64,000 nucleotides of DNA from assembly GCF_000092125.1 (NCBI RefSeq), contig NC_014212.1:248001-312000 (forward strand), written 5' to 3'. This document shows, piece by piece, positions 9,840 through 19,814 of this stretch (the stretch's first letter is position 1; each line of letters begins with the position of its first letter). The notes under the pieces were generated by a model, which saw only the letters and a list, made by a program, of their open reading frames with translations, did no database searches and was not told where the DNA came from. Source of the stretch: Allomeiothermus silvanus DSM 9946. Its GTDB lineage: Bacteria > Deinococcota > Deinococci > Deinococcales > Thermaceae. The position numbers and the translations under genes are program-made.

Positions 9840-10373
9840 TTACCTCCCTGGCCCGGCCTGGATCGGCGGACGGGCGTTGACATAAGCTGCCACCGCCTCT
9901 TGAGTCGCTTCTAGCAAGTCCAGATAGGGGTTGGCAGGCTCGAGTGTTTGGAGGGTGTGTTCGATCTGTTTGAGGGCCGGAGGCAGGATCTGTAGCAGTT
10001 CGGGCAGCGGCTCAGGAACAACCGCCAGATAGCGCAGCACCAGGCTCAGGTGGTCGGGGAGTTCGCCCGCGAGGTCAATTCCGGCCTCGATCATGGCCCG
10101 GTTGAGGACCGCCATCAGGCTCCCCCGCCGATAGTCCTCCCCGTAGACGGCGTAGCCCACGTAGGGCGCGGTGAGCGGGGTCAGGTCAAGGGTGCGGGTG
10201 TAGAGTTCCTCGTGCTCGGAGAGGGTGAGGTGGGAGAGGGCCTGGGCGAAGCGCTCGAGGTGGGCTTTCGCCGGGCTCTTGGGCAGGTCCTTGAGACCGG
10301 CGAAGAGCCGGCGCACGCTGCCCGCTTGGGGGTACTGGTAGGCTATCGAGAGGGTTTCGAGTAGGGGGTTCAT
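9840..10373 (-). CDS. narJ: nitrate reductase assembly chaperone
   Basis: 177 residues of the NarJ/TorD fold, all-helical. The APYVGYAVYGEDYRRGSLM stretch matches the family's PxY..G...RG core. NarJ binds the NarG N-terminus and controls molybdenum cofactor insertion and membrane attachment. AGGAAG precedes the ATG. It lies between narH and narI as in all narGHJI operons. Confidence 0.92.
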   Translation of the reverse strand: MNPLLETLSIAYQYPQAGSVRRLFAGLKDLPKSPAKAHLERFAQALSHLTLSEHEELYTRTLDLTPLTAPYVGYAVYGEDYRRGSLMAVLNRAMIEAGIDLAGELPDHLSLVLRYLAVVPEPLPELLQILPPALKQIEHTLQTLEPANPYLDLLEATQEAVAAYVNARPPIQAGPGR

Positions 10374-10433
10374 AGGTTCTTCCTTTGGCCGAGAAGAGGG
10401 TGAGGCGGTTGGCAGTTGGCGGTTTGCTCCTTT

Positions 10434-11942
10434 CTAGTTCCCCCGCACCGGGAGTTCAATGGTGCCCACCCCGACCTCACCCTTGTGGGCCAGCGGGTCG
10501 TTCCAGGCCTCGGTGGCCATCTCGCGGTGGTAGGGGGGCAGCACGAAGCGCTGCTCGAGGGTGGGCAGGGTGGTGAGGCGGTAGATAGCCTCGGCGGTCT
10601 CGAGGTCGAGCCTCACCGACTCCAGGAGCTTCAGGGTAGCCGTGTCCACCGCCCCCTCCACGCTCTGTTTGCGCTTGAGGATGCGCACCGCCAGCATTTT
10701 CTGCAGGATCGGCTTGATGACCTCGACGTTGCCGGCGGCGAAGAGGTTGGCCAGGTACTTGAGCGGGAGGCGAGCCTTCTCGAGGTGGTTGAAGAGTTCG
10801 AAGTCCACTTTTTCGGGCGGCAGCTCGAGCCTGACCAGTCCGCGCTCGATGGTGCTCACGATGGGGGAGAGCGGCGGGATGTAGTACATCATCGCCATCG
10901 TGCGGTACTCGGGATGCAAGGGCAGGGCTAAACCCCAGACCTTGACGAACTTGTAGACCGGCGACTCCTGCGCGGCCTTGATCCAGCCTTCGTCGAGCCC
11001 GCCAGCTTTGGCCGCGGCGATCACCTCGGGGTCGAAGGGGTCCAAGATCACGTCCAGATGGCTCGAGACCAGGTGCTCGTCGTCCACCATCGCCGCGGCG
11101 GGGATCTTGTCGGCGTCGTAGAGCAGTACTCCCATGTAGCGGATGCGGCCCACACACGAGTGGGCGCAGGCCGGGGCCTGGCCGGTCTCCATGCGGGGGA
11201 AGCAGAGGATGCACTTCTCACTCTTGCCGGTGGCCCAGTTGTAGAAAACCTTCTTGTAGGGGCAGGCTGCCACGCACATGCGCCAGCCCTTGCACTTGTT
11301 CTCGTTGACCAGTACAACTCCGTCCTCGGCCCGCTTGTAGATGGCTCCGCTGGGGCAGGCCGCCACGCAGGAGGGGTTGAGGCAGTGGTTACAGATGCGC
11401 GGCAAGTAGTTGAAGACCACCCGCTCGATCTCGCCCATCTGAGCCAGGATTCCCTCGTCCACACCGTCCCAGCTGGGATCGTTCTGGGCATAGAGGTTTG
11501 ATCCGCCTAGGTCGTCGTCCCAGTTCGGCCCCGCTTCGATGTTCATGGGCTCTCCAGTGATCATCGAGACCGGGCGGGCCACCGGTTGGTCGTTGCCTTC
11601 GGGCGAGTTGAAGAGGTCTTGGTAGCGGAAGGTGAAGGGCTCGTAGTAATCGTCGAGTTCAGGCAAGGCGGGGTTGAAGAAGAGGTTGGCCAGGCCCTTG
11701 GGGCGGGAGTGGAGCTTGAGCTCGAGTTGGTTTCCCCTCCGCTCCCAACCCCCCTGAAAGCGCTCCTGATCCTCCCAGCCGGTGGGGTAGCCGGTACCGG
11801 GGCGAGTCTCCACGTTGTTCCACCACATGTACTCGGTACCTTTGCGATCCGTCCAGAGGTTCTTACAAGCCACCGAACAGGTGTGACAGCCGATGCACTT
11901 GTCCAGGTGGAACAGCATTGAAACGTGGGCGCGTACATTCAT
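10434..11942 (-). CDS. narH: respiratory nitrate reductase beta subunit (Fe-S)
   Basis: 502 residues carrying four iron-sulfur centres. The cysteine groups are CIGCHTCSVAC near residue 16, CNHCLNPSCVAACP, CKGWRMCVAACP (the Trp in place of the second Cys marks the [3Fe-4S] cluster, as in other NarH proteins), and CILC...CAHSC. It relays electrons from NarI hemes to NarG. A 64-base gap containing a hairpin separates it from narG. Confidence 0.95.
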   Translation of the reverse strand: MNVRAHVSMLFHLDKCIGCHTCSVACKNLWTDRKGTEYMWWNNVETRPGTGYPTGWEDQERFQGGWERRGNQLELKLHSRPKGLANLFFNPALPELDDYYEPFTFRYQDLFNSPEGNDQPVARPVSMITGEPMNIEAGPNWDDDLGGSNLYAQNDPSWDGVDEGILAQMGEIERVVFNYLPRICNHCLNPSCVAACPSGAIYKRAEDGVVLVNENKCKGWRMCVAACPYKKVFYNWATGKSEKCILCFPRMETGQAPACAHSCVGRIRYMGVLLYDADKIPAAAMVDDEHLVSSHLDVILDPFDPEVIAAAKAGGLDEGWIKAAQESPVYKFVKVWGLALPLHPEYRTMAMMYYIPPLSPIVSTIERGLVRLELPPEKVDFELFNHLEKARLPLKYLANLFAAGNVEVIKPILQKMLAVRILKRKQSVEGAVDTATLKLLESVRLDLETAEAIYRLTTLPTLEQRFVLPPYHREMATEAWNDPLAHKGEVGVGTIELPVRGN

Positions 11943-11964
11943 TTATCTCCTCCTCGCTGCGTAC

Positions 11965-11992
11965 CGCATATCGCTGTTGTTTGTGATATGCG
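11965..11992 (-). promoter_or_regulatory. hairpin between narG and narH
   Basis: Inverted repeat CGCATATC / GATATGCG, 8-bp stem and 12-base loop, in the only sizeable gap inside the operon core. No T-run follows, so it is more likely an mRNA stability or processing element than a terminator. Similar TATCGC/GCGATA-rich spacer DNA lies at 56938-57014. Confidence 0.45.
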
Positions 11993-12006
11993 ATGGGCGA
12001 TTCGCA

Positions 12007-15000
12007 TCACCATTCGGGTTCCTCGATGCGCCGGACGTAGACGAACGTATCCCGGTTCACCCCCACCGGCCCCCAGTAGTTGAAGGCATAGGTGAACTGG
12101 GCGTAGCCACCCGACATCAGGACGGGTTTGAGGCGGGCGCGGGTGAGGGAGTTGTTCATCCCCGCCCGCTTGCCGCGCAGTGGGGACTTGGGTACGCTCA
12201 CGGTGCGCTCGGTGGCGTGGTAGACGAAGACCGTGCCCCTGGGGATGCGGGCCGAAACGATGCAGCGCTGCACGAAGACGCCGTTGTCGTTGAAGACCTC
12301 GACCCAGTCGTTGTCGGTGATGCCCATCTCCTCGGCGTCCTTGTCGTTGAGCCACACCGGGTAGCCTCCGCGCGAGAGGGTCATCATGCGGTGGTTGTCG
12401 GAGTAGGTGGAGTGGATGCTCCACTTGCCGTGGGGGGTGATGTAGTTGAGCAGCTTACCCTGGGCCTCCGCCGCGCTCTTCTCGGTCTCCATCAGCATGG
12501 TGTGGTCGGGGCGGGGCTTGTAGGTGGGTAGGTGCTCGCCCCAGGCCAGGTAATTGGGGTGGTCGAGGTAGAAGTGCTGCCGCCCGGTGAGAGTGCGCCA
12601 GGGGATCAGCCGCTCGACGTTGAGGGTGTAGGGGCTGTAGGCGCGGCCCTGGTTGATCAGGCCGCTCCAGGTGGGCGAGGTGAGCATGCGCCGCGGCTGG
12701 GCCACGATGTCCTTGAAGCCGATGCGCACGCCCCGGGTGGGCTCGGCCAGGTCGGTGAGGGGCAGACCCACCTTCTTCTCCTCGTCCTTGAAGGCCCGGT
12801 AGGCGATCTCGCCGTTGGAGACCGGGTCTAAGTGCAGGATGGCCTCGGCCACCTCCCGGGCTTCGTAGAGGCTCGGCAGTACGTCCTCGCCGTACCGGCG
12901 CGGCTGTTTGGCGGCCAGCTCGCGGTAGAAGTCGGCCACCTCGATGCTGAGGCCGTGCATCCCCACGCCGTTCTCCTCGATGTTCTTGCCCAGCGTGGTG
13001 AACTGGTCGAAGATTCGGGCGTAGTCCCGCTCCACCACCCGGAACTTGGGCATGGTCTTGCCGGGGACGGGCTCGGTCTCGCCCCGTTTCCAGTCCTTGT
13101 CGGTGGGCTGCGCCAGCTCGTCGGGGGTGTCGTGTTGCAGGGGGATCATCACGAGGTCTTTGACTGGCCCCTGGAAGTGCTCGCGGGCCAGCTCGCTGAA
13201 CTTAGCCGCCACCGCTTTGTAGATCTCCCAGTCGCTCTTGGATTCCCACGCCGGGGGCACCGCCGCCTGCAGCGGGTTAATGAAGGTGTGCATATCGGTG
13301 GTGTTAAGGTCTTCTTTCTCGTACCAGGTGGCCGCGGGCAGCACAATGTCGGAGTAGAGGGCCGAGGTGTCCATGCGGAAGTTGAGGTCCACCACCAGGT
13401 CGAGCTTGCCTTTGGGGGCCTCCTTGCGGTAGCGAACCTCGCTGATGTGTCCGTTGGCCATCTCCTCGGCGACGGCGTTGGTGTGGGTGCCCAGGTAGTG
13501 CTTGAGGAAGTACTCGTGGCCTTTGGCGCTGGTCCCGATGGCGTTGCCGCGCCAGATAAACCAGACCCGGGGCCAGTTGTGGGGGGCGTCGGGGTCTTCG
13601 ACGGCAAACTCGAGCTTCCCTTTCTTCAACTGCTCCACCACGTAGGCCACGATCTCGGCTTCGGTCTTGGCCCCGTTGGCCTCGGCTTCCTTGACCACCT
13701 CGAGCGAACTCTTGTTGAATTGGGGGAAGAAGGGCAGCCAGCCCTTGCGCACCGCCCGCACTTGGTGGTCGATGGTGTGATCGGAGAGGGATTTTTTGTC
13801 GGCGGTGCGGTCGTAGTCCTTGTAGCCCCGCTCGTAGCGCCACTGGTCGGAGTGGACGTAGTGGAAGGAGGGGGTGTTCTGCTGCCGGGACGGGTATTTC
13901 CAGTCCCCCGCGAAGGCGATAGGACCCCAAGAAGCTTGGTTCGCCAGCTTTTCTTGCCCCACGTAGTGCGCCAGCCCGCCGCCGTTGACCCCCACGCTGC
14001 CGGTGAGCATCAACGCCACGATCCCCGAGCGGTAGAGCAGGTTGTTGTGGTACCAGTGGTTGGCCCCCGCCCCGATGATGATGAGGTTCTTGCCCTGGGT
14101 CTTCTCGCCGTTCTCGGCCCACTCGCGGGCAAAGCGGACGATGGTGTCGCGGTGGATGCCGGTGTAGGCCTCGGCCCAGGCCGGGGTGTAGGGGGCCTTC
14201 TCGTCGTCGTAGCCGGTGGCGTACGCCCCGCCCAGCCCGCGGTCCACGCCGAACTGGGCCATCAGCAGGTCGAAGACCGTGGTCACGGTGACGCGCTTAC
14301 CGTCCTTGGTGGTGAGGTGCTTGACCGGAACGCCGCGCCGCACCTTGTGTTCCGAGCCAAAGTCATCGAACTCGAGCAACTCTACCCCGTCGCTCACGTC
14401 CCGCAGCGAAAGCAGCGGGTCAATGTCCTCGCCGGTCTTGGCGTCTTTGAGCTCGAGATTCCACTTGCCCTTCTGCTTTTGCCAGCGGAAGCCGATGGTT
14501 CCACCGGGCATCTTCGGAGCCCCGGTCCCCCGGTCCCAAACCAGGAGCTTCCACGCGGGGTTCTCCTCGTCGGCATAGGCTGTGATCTCCCCCGCCCGCA
14601 GGTACTGGCTGGGCCGCCCCTCTTTGACCGTGACTAGAAAGGGGGCCTCGGTGTAGCGCTTGAGGTAGTTGGTGAAGCGGGGAACCTGCCGTAGCAGGTA
14701 GAACTCCTTGAGGATCACGTGGTTTACCGCCATCCAAAAGGCGGTGTCCTGGCCGGGGTGAGTGGGGATCCACCAGTCGGCGTACTTGGCTACCTGAGAG
14801 AAATCGGGGCTGAAGACGGCAAGCTTAGCCCCGGCGTGGCGCACCTCGGCGATGAAGTGGGTATCGGGGGTGCGGGTCATATTGAGGTTAGAACCCATCA
14901 CCGCAATGAAGCGAGCGTTGAACCAGTCGGCTGATTCGTGTACGTCGGTCTGCTCGCCCCAGACCTCCGGCGAGGCGTTGGGCAGATCGCAATACCAGTC

Positions 15001-15606
15001 GTAAAAGCTCATCACCACGCCGCCCAAGAGGCTGAGGAACCTCGAGCCCGCCGCATAGGAAATTTGCGACATGGCAGGTATGGGGCTGAAGCCGATGATG
15101 CGGTCAGGGCCGTATTCCTGGATGGTGTGCACCAACGAGGCCGCGATGATCTCGAGCGCTTCGTCCCAGGAGAATCTACGGAACCCACCCTTGCCCCGGG
15201 CAGTCTGGATGCGCTTGCGCTTTTCGGGGTCGCCCATCAGGCTTTTCCAGGCCTCCACCGGGTTGGTGTGGTGGGCCCTGGCCTCGCGCCAGAGGTCGAT
15301 TAAGGCCCCGCGCCCGTAGGGGTACTTGACCCGGATCGGGCTGTACAAGTACCAGCTAAAGCTGATCCCCCGCTGGCAGCCCCGGGGCTCGTAGGGGGGG
15401 AGGCCGGACTCGAGCTGGGGATAATCGGTAGCCTGGAGTTCCCAGGTCACGATCCCGTCTTTGACGAAGACCTCCCAGCTACACGAGCCGGTGCAGTTCA
15501 CCCCGTGGGTGGTGCGCACCCGCTTGTCATGGGTGAAGCGGTTACGGTAAAACTCCTCCCACTTACGCTCGGTAGGGGCTTCGATCTCCTTGAACCATTG
15601 GTTCAT
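12007..15606 (-). CDS. narG: respiratory nitrate reductase alpha subunit (Mo-bisMGD)
   Basis: 1199 residues. NarG reduces nitrate to nitrite at a molybdenum cofactor on the cytoplasmic side. The N-terminal [11 protein letters not shown] with the later RGCQRG supplies the His/Cys ligands of the FS0 [4Fe-4S] cluster. [20 protein letters not shown] holds the family's active-site segment. I chose ATG 15604-15606 because a strong GCAGGAGGA precedes it and it overlaps the narC stop as ATGA; the longer frame (to 15657) only adds narC shadow. The length is within a few residues of other Thermus and E. coli NarG proteins. Confidence 0.95.
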   Translation of the reverse strand: MNQWFKEIEAPTERKWEEFYRNRFTHDKRVRTTHGVNCTGSCSWEVFVKDGIVTWELQATDYPQLESGLPPYEPRGCQRGISFSWYLYSPIRVKYPYGRGALIDLWREARAHHTNPVEAWKSLMGDPEKRKRIQTARGKGGFRRFSWDEALEIIAASLVHTIQEYGPDRIIGFSPIPAMSQISYAAGSRFLSLLGGVVMSFYDWYCDLPNASPEVWGEQTDVHESADWFNARFIAVMGSNLNMTRTPDTHFIAEVRHAGAKLAVFSPDFSQVAKYADWWIPTHPGQDTAFWMAVNHVILKEFYLLRQVPRFTNYLKRYTEAPFLVTVKEGRPSQYLRAGEITAYADEENPAWKLLVWDRGTGAPKMPGGTIGFRWQKQKGKWNLELKDAKTGEDIDPLLSLRDVSDGVELLEFDDFGSEHKVRRGVPVKHLTTKDGKRVTVTTVFDLLMAQFGVDRGLGGAYATGYDDEKAPYTPAWAEAYTGIHRDTIVRFAREWAENGEKTQGKNLIIIGAGANHWYHNNLLYRSGIVALMLTGSVGVNGGGLAHYVGQEKLANQASWGPIAFAGDWKYPSRQQNTPSFHYVHSDQWRYERGYKDYDRTADKKSLSDHTIDHQVRAVRKGWLPFFPQFNKSSLEVVKEAEANGAKTEAEIVAYVVEQLKKGKLEFAVEDPDAPHNWPRVWFIWRGNAIGTSAKGHEYFLKHYLGTHTNAVAEEMANGHISEVRYRKEAPKGKLDLVVDLNFRMDTSALYSDIVLPAATWYEKEDLNTTDMHTFINPLQAAVPPAWESKSDWEIYKAVAAKFSELAREHFQGPVKDLVMIPLQHDTPDELAQPTDKDWKRGETEPVPGKTMPKFRVVERDYARIFDQFTTLGKNIEENGVGMHGLSIEVADFYRELAAKQPRRYGEDVLPSLYEAREVAEAILHLDPVSNGEIAYRAFKDEEKKVGLPLTDLAEPTRGVRIGFKDIVAQPRRMLTSPTWSGLINQGRAYSPYTLNVERLIPWRTLTGRQHFYLDHPNYLAWGEHLPTYKPRPDHTMLMETEKSAAEAQGKLLNYITPHGKWSIHSTYSDNHRMMTLSRGGYPVWLNDKDAEEMGITDNDWVEVFNDNGVFVQRCIVSARIPRGTVFVYHATERTVSVPKSPLRGKRAGMNNSLTRARLKPVLMSGGYAQFTYAFNYWGPVGVNRDTFVYVRRIEEPEW

Positions 15607-16427
15607 GCTCTCCTCCTGCGAATGCGTTCGGCCAGGCTTACCCGCCGATTGAGCCACAATAGGTACATCCCCCCAAAGAGCGCCAAAGCCCCGAAAATTC
15701 CGGCGTACAGGAGCCGCCCGCTATCCACCCAGGCCGCTCGAGCCGGTTCCTTGGCGACCTCGGCAAAGTAAGCGGTGAGGGCCCTGATCTCCTCGGGGGT
15801 GAGGACTTTGCCCTTATAGGCCTCGCGCATCACCGGGAAGGCGATGCTCGAGAGCACCCCCTGAATCCCCGCCTCACCCAGCCGCGCATAGAGGTCGGTA
15901 AGGTCCTTGCCTAGACTGCCCCCACCCATGGGACCCAGGTCGCCCGCGCTGTGGCAGGCCATACAGGGTACCCCGCCATTGGCGAAGGCCTTCTGCCCAG
16001 TGAAGAAGGCTCGGCCCAAGGCGGCCTGCGCGGCGTCGGGAGTCGGGGCTAAGGCGGGTCGGGGCGCGGGAGCGGGTGCCGGGGTGGCAGGCTCAGCCTG
16101 GGCACTTCCCCCGGCTAGACCCTTGAGGTAGGCCGCGATGGCTTTGGCGTCCGCGTCGGAGACCTGACCTATAGGGGGCATGGCCCCGTTGAACTGCTGC
16201 CCGTTCACCTCGAGCAGCCCCTTGAGACCCTCACGAATGACCTTAAGCACGTAGACTTCATCAGCCACCCTGGGGTTCTTGGCCAGAGGTGGGAAAGCCC
16301 CCGGTACGCCTTGGGCTGTCTGGCCGTGGCAGCCTGCACAGTTTTGTTGGTATAGCTGCTGCCCATCGGCAGCCCAGGCCAGACCGAGCAACCCGGCAGC
16401 AGCCAGAACAATTCGTAATCGCTTCAC
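15603..16427 (-). CDS. narC: diheme cytochrome c of nitrate reductase
   Basis: 274 residues: N-terminal signal/anchor (ends near AWA, residue 20), two class I cytochrome c domains with CAGCH (~31) and CMACH (~155), a Pro/Ala linker between them, and a C-terminal membrane helix. This is the Thermus-specific NarC, which acts as an extra electron-transfer and membrane-attachment subunit of nitrate reductase. GTG start overlaps the upstream small gene (GTGA), and its own stop overlaps narG (ATGA). Confidence 0.92.
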   Translation of the reverse strand: MKRLRIVLAAAGLLGLAWAADGQQLYQQNCAGCHGQTAQGVPGAFPPLAKNPRVADEVYVLKVIREGLKGLLEVNGQQFNGAMPPIGQVSDADAKAIAAYLKGLAGGSAQAEPATPAPAPAPRPALAPTPDAAQAALGRAFFTGQKAFANGGVPCMACHSAGDLGPMGGGSLGKDLTDLYARLGEAGIQGVLSSIAFPVMREAYKGKVLTPEEIRALTAYFAEVAKEPARAAWVDSGRLLYAGIFGALALFGGMYLLWLNRRVSLAERIRRRRA

Positions 16428-16627
16428 GCCAACCCCCTGTTTTCACCGTTTTTGTGGGCTTCCAGCCAGGACATAAGCTCCTCGAGTTCCCTAAAGGAGA
16501 ACTCAGCCCCGGTCTTGGCGTTTTTGATACGTCCTTCCCAGTTTCCGGTTCTATCTGGCCATAAGAGCACCAGATACACGGGCCCCTGCGCTCTGGGAAG
16601 CAGTCTGGAGGTGAAGCTCTGTGCCAT
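16424..16627 (-). CDS. small protein at the head of the nar operon, unknown
   Basis: 67 residues from ATG 16625-16627 with GGAAGGA upstream; a longer frame to 16678 lacks a ribosome site. Its stop overlaps the narC start by 4 bases, so it is translated with the operon. The sequence has a beta-strand-like middle (GPVYLVLLWPDRTGNWEGRI) and a short acidic helix FRELEELMSWLEAH. No cysteines, no signal peptide, no membrane helix, so it is cytoplasmic. I do not recognise a named family. Confidence 0.65.
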   Translation of the reverse strand: MAQSFTSRLLPRAQGPVYLVLLWPDRTGNWEGRIKNAKTGAEFSFRELEELMSWLEAHKNGENRGLA

Positions 16628-16713
16628 ACCCCTAGGTTCCTTCCTGGGGTTTACCGGCCACTTACCGTGTTGGGACAAATGACCTACTGGAGTTTCCTAT
16701 ACTGTAGCTACGG
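16628..16713. promoter_or_regulatory. divergent promoter region, nar operon and DnrS-like regulator
   Basis: Rightward, TATACT at 16698-16703 lies 10 bases before the ATG, so the regulator's mRNA is probably leaderless or nearly so. Leftward, TATAGG (16695-16700 read on the minus strand) overlaps it. Neither has a convincing -35, which fits activator-dependent promoters. No 5-4-5 FNR-type box was found here. Confidence 0.5.
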
Positions 16714-18699
16714 ATGAACCAGGTGCGCTGGCAGCTCGACAAGGAGGGCCGTATTGTGGCTTGGAGCCCCGAAGCTGCCGTGTTTTTCCGTCTTCCTGCC
16801 GAAGCGGTGCTGGGTAAGCGCTGCGCCGAGGTGGTAGCGGGTACTGACGGCTTTGGCCGTCCCTTGTGTGGGCGCTGCCCGGTACAACGAGAGATCCGGC
16901 GTGGAGCTTACCAGGCCAGTACAGCCCTCTCCTATGGCGGTAAGCGTCTGATCTGCCAGGGTTATGCAGGTAGGGAGATTGGTGTTGGGCTGAAGCCAGA
17001 GCGACAAACCGATGCGGGCGAAGTTCTGGCTTCGCTCTCTCGAGCGGTGCGCACCCTGACCGATGAACCTGGTCGCCTTTTCCAGACTCTACAGGTCTTC
17101 TTGGCAGGTTTACGCAAGAGCCTGAAGATGGAGGCCGCTGAACTTTTTTTGGCCGACCCGCAAGAGCGTCATTTGGCGCTCACCGCCTACGACGGGATGC
17201 ACCGCGAGGCCTTCATGGAGCGGCCCTGGTTTGCCTGGGGCGAGGGGTATCCGGGCTTGGTGGCGCTGGGCCACCAGCCACTCGTCACCCACGACTTAGC
17301 TTCGGACGGGCGTTACTTGCGGCAAAAGGTCAAGCGGCTCGGTTACAAGACTTATGTGTGTTATCCGCTCGAACTGCCCCGTCTTCCGGGGGAGCGTCCT
17401 CAAGGGCTTATCGGGGTGCTCGACCTGGCCAGCCAAGACCCTGAGGTGGACGATGCCGTCTTGCTCGAGCAGCTTGCCTTGATCAGTCCCGTGTTAGCCT
17501 CTTCGCTCTACGCTGTATTGACGCGGCTGGGCGAGAAAGGGCTGCTCGCCATCACTGCAGCTTTGCGCCAAGGTGCAGAGACCGAGGGCATCGAGGCGTT
17601 CTTAGCCCAGGCCACCGAACTCTCAGGGGCTTCCTGCGTGCGGCTGGTACTACGGGATGGGCGGAATCTGGTGCAGGGGCGTTGCGAACCTCCCAGGTGC
17701 GCCCAGGTCGGACGTTGCCCAGTCTGGATAGGCACGGCGCAGGGAGGCAGGATGGGCCTCGAGCCCTGCCCCTTCTCCCAGGATGTTCAGCCCCGTTATT
17801 GCTTACCCCTATGGTCGGGTGGGCAGGTGATAGGCGTACAGCAGTTTTACTTCACTCGGCAGCCACGGCCTCCTAGCCAAGCAGTGGCCCCAATCCTGTG
17901 GTTGGAGCGCTTGGGGGCTGAGGTGCTTTGGCCCCATTCAGACCAGGTAAAGAGAGAAGTGCCCTGGCTGGAAATTCGTACGTTGGGAACCTTACAGGTA
18001 CGGCGGGCAGGGGAGCTGCTTTCGACCAATGCTTTTGGCCGCCGTCGGGCCCTGACCCTTTTCGGGCTGCTCTTAGCCTATCGGGGCCGAACCCTGTCGC
18101 GCGAGGAGCTTTGCGATCGGCTGTGGCCAGGAGAGGATCCCGCTCTGACCATTCCCCGCTTCCACGTCCTACTCCACGGGTTGCGTCAGGCTTTAGAGCC
18201 CGATCCAGCCAGTCCGCGTGTGATCCTGCGGGAAGGGTCAGGTTATCGCTTCGCCCCACAAATCTCCTACTTCCTCGATGTTGAGCGCTTCGAACAACTG
18301 TTGCAGCAGGGCGACAGCCTGGACGGGCTAGCGGCCATGGAGGCTTATCGCCAAGCACTTGCCTTATACAAAGGTGACTTCCTGGCCGACGAGCTCTATG
18401 CCGATTGGGTCGAACTCGAGCGCTCCTATCTGCGCGAGCGGGCGGTGGGAGCTCTCTTCCGCGTTGCAGGAATCGCCGAGAGGATGCACCTAACCCAGGA
18501 GGCCCAGGAGGCCTACCGCCATATCCTTACCCTCGACCCCTGGCGCGAGGATGCCTACCGCGCGCTGCTCGGGATGCTGGTGGCTTCCGGGCAACACCGT
18601 GAGGCCCGCAGCCTCTTCACCCAGTACCGGGTGCGGATGGAGCGCGAGGGGTTGCCGGTTTCTACCGAGTTAGCCCAGATGGTGCACGTGAGCGGATAG
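16714..18699 (+). CDS. DnrS-like sensor/BTAD transcription activator of nitrate respiration
   Basis: 661 residues. Residues 1-95 look like a PAS sensor with C37, C52, C55 and C81 (CGRCPV). Residues ~105-270 are a GAF domain. A second GAF-like segment (~280-390) holds six cysteines between about 308 and 362 (GRCEPPRCAQVGRCPV, EPCPF, RYC). Residues ~424-515 are a winged helix (LRTLG-type start, LSREELCDRLWPGED), followed by a BTAD helical domain to the end. Thermus nitrate-respiration islands carry DnrS divergent to narC, and the position here is the same. The cysteines suggest redox, Fe-S or metal sensing; that is inference. The winged-helix motif RLWPGED is intact here, unlike in the broken relative at 2736-6072. 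Confidence 0.75.
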   Translation: MNQVRWQLDKEGRIVAWSPEAAVFFRLPAEAVLGKRCAEVVAGTDGFGRPLCGRCPVQREIRRGAYQASTALSYGGKRLICQGYAGREIGVGLKPERQTDAGEVLASLSRAVRTLTDEPGRLFQTLQVFLAGLRKSLKMEAAELFLADPQERHLALTAYDGMHREAFMERPWFAWGEGYPGLVALGHQPLVTHDLASDGRYLRQKVKRLGYKTYVCYPLELPRLPGERPQGLIGVLDLASQDPEVDDAVLLEQLALISPVLASSLYAVLTRLGEKGLLAITAALRQGAETEGIEAFLAQATELSGASCVRLVLRDGRNLVQGRCEPPRCAQVGRCPVWIGTAQGGRMGLEPCPFSQDVQPRYCLPLWSGGQVIGVQQFYFTRQPRPPSQAVAPILWLERLGAEVLWPHSDQVKREVPWLEIRTLGTLQVRRAGELLSTNAFGRRRALTLFGLLLAYRGRTLSREELCDRLWPGEDPALTIPRFHVLLHGLRQALEPDPASPRVILREGSGYRFAPQISYFLDVERFEQLLQQGDSLDGLAAMEAYRQALALYKGDFLADELYADWVELERSYLRERAVGALFRVAGIAERMHLTQEAQEAYRHILTLDPWREDAYRALLGMLVASGQHREARSLFTQYRVRMEREGLPVSTELAQMVHVSG

Positions 18700-18784
18700 G
18701 TTGAGGTCCAGGCTATGGTGCCGCGGCGCGTTGTAAGCCCAGAGCGGTGGCCCGATTTGCTCGAGCCCGAAGAGCCGGTTGACG

Positions 18785-19249
18785 TTAAGAGCCCAGCCCC
18801 GTCCACAGCAAGCTGATCCACAAGAAAACCAACCCCAAGAACAGAAAATTGGTCGCGTAGGCGATCAGGGCGTATTTTTGCCGGGTGATCCGGGAGATCG
18901 CGTAAGCCTGCTCCGCGACTTCCTGAAAGGAATCACTCTTTTCCAGAGCCTGTTTGTAAGCGGCGAAGTCCGGGTGGGCGGCGATATGGCCCCAGAAAAT
19001 AGTGCCCTTGGGGTTTCGGGCCGAGCGCGGGCGCACGCTCAGGACCGAAGTCACAATCGCACCCAACAACAAAAGGCCGGCTACGATGACTAGGGTGATT
19101 TTCCACCCTGGAAGATGGGGTGGCAGATCCTTGAGAAGCGCCACCCCCAAAGTCGCCAGCCCGGTGATAAACCCCGCCTTGGTGTCGGCAAACTGGATAT
19201 CACTATAGACCGCGTTGCGGATTTGCCATGCGTAATCGGTTTTGTCCAT
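18785..19249 (-). CDS. PycTM-type (DUF5706) membrane effector 1
   Basis: 154 residues from ATG 19247-19249, chosen over the longer frame because GAGGGAAG sits just upstream and homology to its neighbour starts there. Layout: amphipathic N-terminus with DTKAGFITG (~22-30), a weak hydrophobic segment (~28-40), a strong helix (~50-70), a cytoplasmic loop with GTIFWGHIA (~82-90), and a C-terminal helix (~127-149). The DxKA and (I/L)FxGHIA motifs are those of DUF5706/PycTM, the membrane effector of Pycsar defence, which damages the inner membrane when it binds cCMP or cUMP. It is roughly 60% identical by eye to the next gene. Alternative: a membrane protein used in other signalling. Confidence 0.75.
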   Translation of the reverse strand: MDKTDYAWQIRNAVYSDIQFADTKAGFITGLATLGVALLKDLPPHLPGWKITLVIVAGLLLLGAIVTSVLSVRPRSARNPKGTIFWGHIAAHPDFAAYKQALEKSDSFQEVAEQAYAISRITRQKYALIAYATNFLFLGLVFLWISLLWTGLGS

Positions 19250-19346
19250 ACGCTTCCCTCTTCGAGCTAGCTCGAGCAAGAGTCGTAATAAGCCATTCCT
19301 GCCCTGCACCGAAGCATCCGTTCCGGCGCGCCTTGGTATAGGGCAT

Positions 19347-19811
19347 CTATTTGATGAGCTTGTTCACGATCAGGCTGATCCACAGGGTGACCAATCCGGC
19401 AGCCAGCAAGCTGGTGGCCCAGGCGATCAGGGCATGTTTTCTCTTGGTGATGCGGGAGAGTTCGAAAGCCTGCTGGGCCACCTCGTCAAAATCGTCGCTC
19501 TGCTCGAGGGCCTTCTTATAGGTGGCGAAGTCTTTGAAGGCTGCAATATGGCCCCAGAAGATGGTGCCGTCAGGGTCGTTGGTAGACCTTGGGCGCACGC
19601 TCAGCACCGCCATGATGATTGCTGCCAGCAGCAAGAAGCCGGTTAGAACCACTAGGGCGATCTTCCAGGGTGGGAGGTCGGGTGGGGTGTCCCGCAACAG
19701 GGCGACGCCCAAGGTGGACAGGCCGGTGATAAATCCTGCTTTGGTATCTGCCAGTTGAATATTGCTGTAGCTGCTGTCCCGAATCTTCCAAGCGTGCTCG
19801 AGTTTATCCAT
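19347..19811 (-). CDS. PycTM-type (DUF5706) membrane effector 2
   Basis: 154 residues from the second of two adjacent ATGs (19811; the first is at 19814), with GAAGGAGGA and GGGGGAG upstream. Same order as its neighbour: LADTKAGFITG, hydrophobic segments, GTIFWGHIA, C-terminal helix. The two are clearly a tandem duplication, 97 bases apart in the same direction. They diverge mainly in the C-terminal helix and in the region after FWGHIA, where ligand or partner choice could differ. It is the gene nearest the divergent cyclase. Confidence 0.75.
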   Translation of the reverse strand: MDKLEHAWKIRDSSYSNIQLADTKAGFITGLSTLGVALLRDTPPDLPPWKIALVVLTGFLLLAAIIMAVLSVRPRSTNDPDGTIFWGHIAAFKDFATYKKALEQSDDFDEVAQQAFELSRITKRKHALIAWATSLLAAGLVTLWISLIVNKLIK

Positions 19812-19814
19812 CAT

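Noticed and set aside
12832-14637. 601-codon open frame antisense to narG
   Set aside because: Low-complexity Val/Gly/His-rich product; a by-product of high GC and narG codon usage. narG on the other strand is unambiguous.
16628-16713. Search for a 5-4-5 FNR-type box upstream of the nar operon
   Set aside because: GGACAAATGACC was the closest match but has no second half-site at the right spacing.
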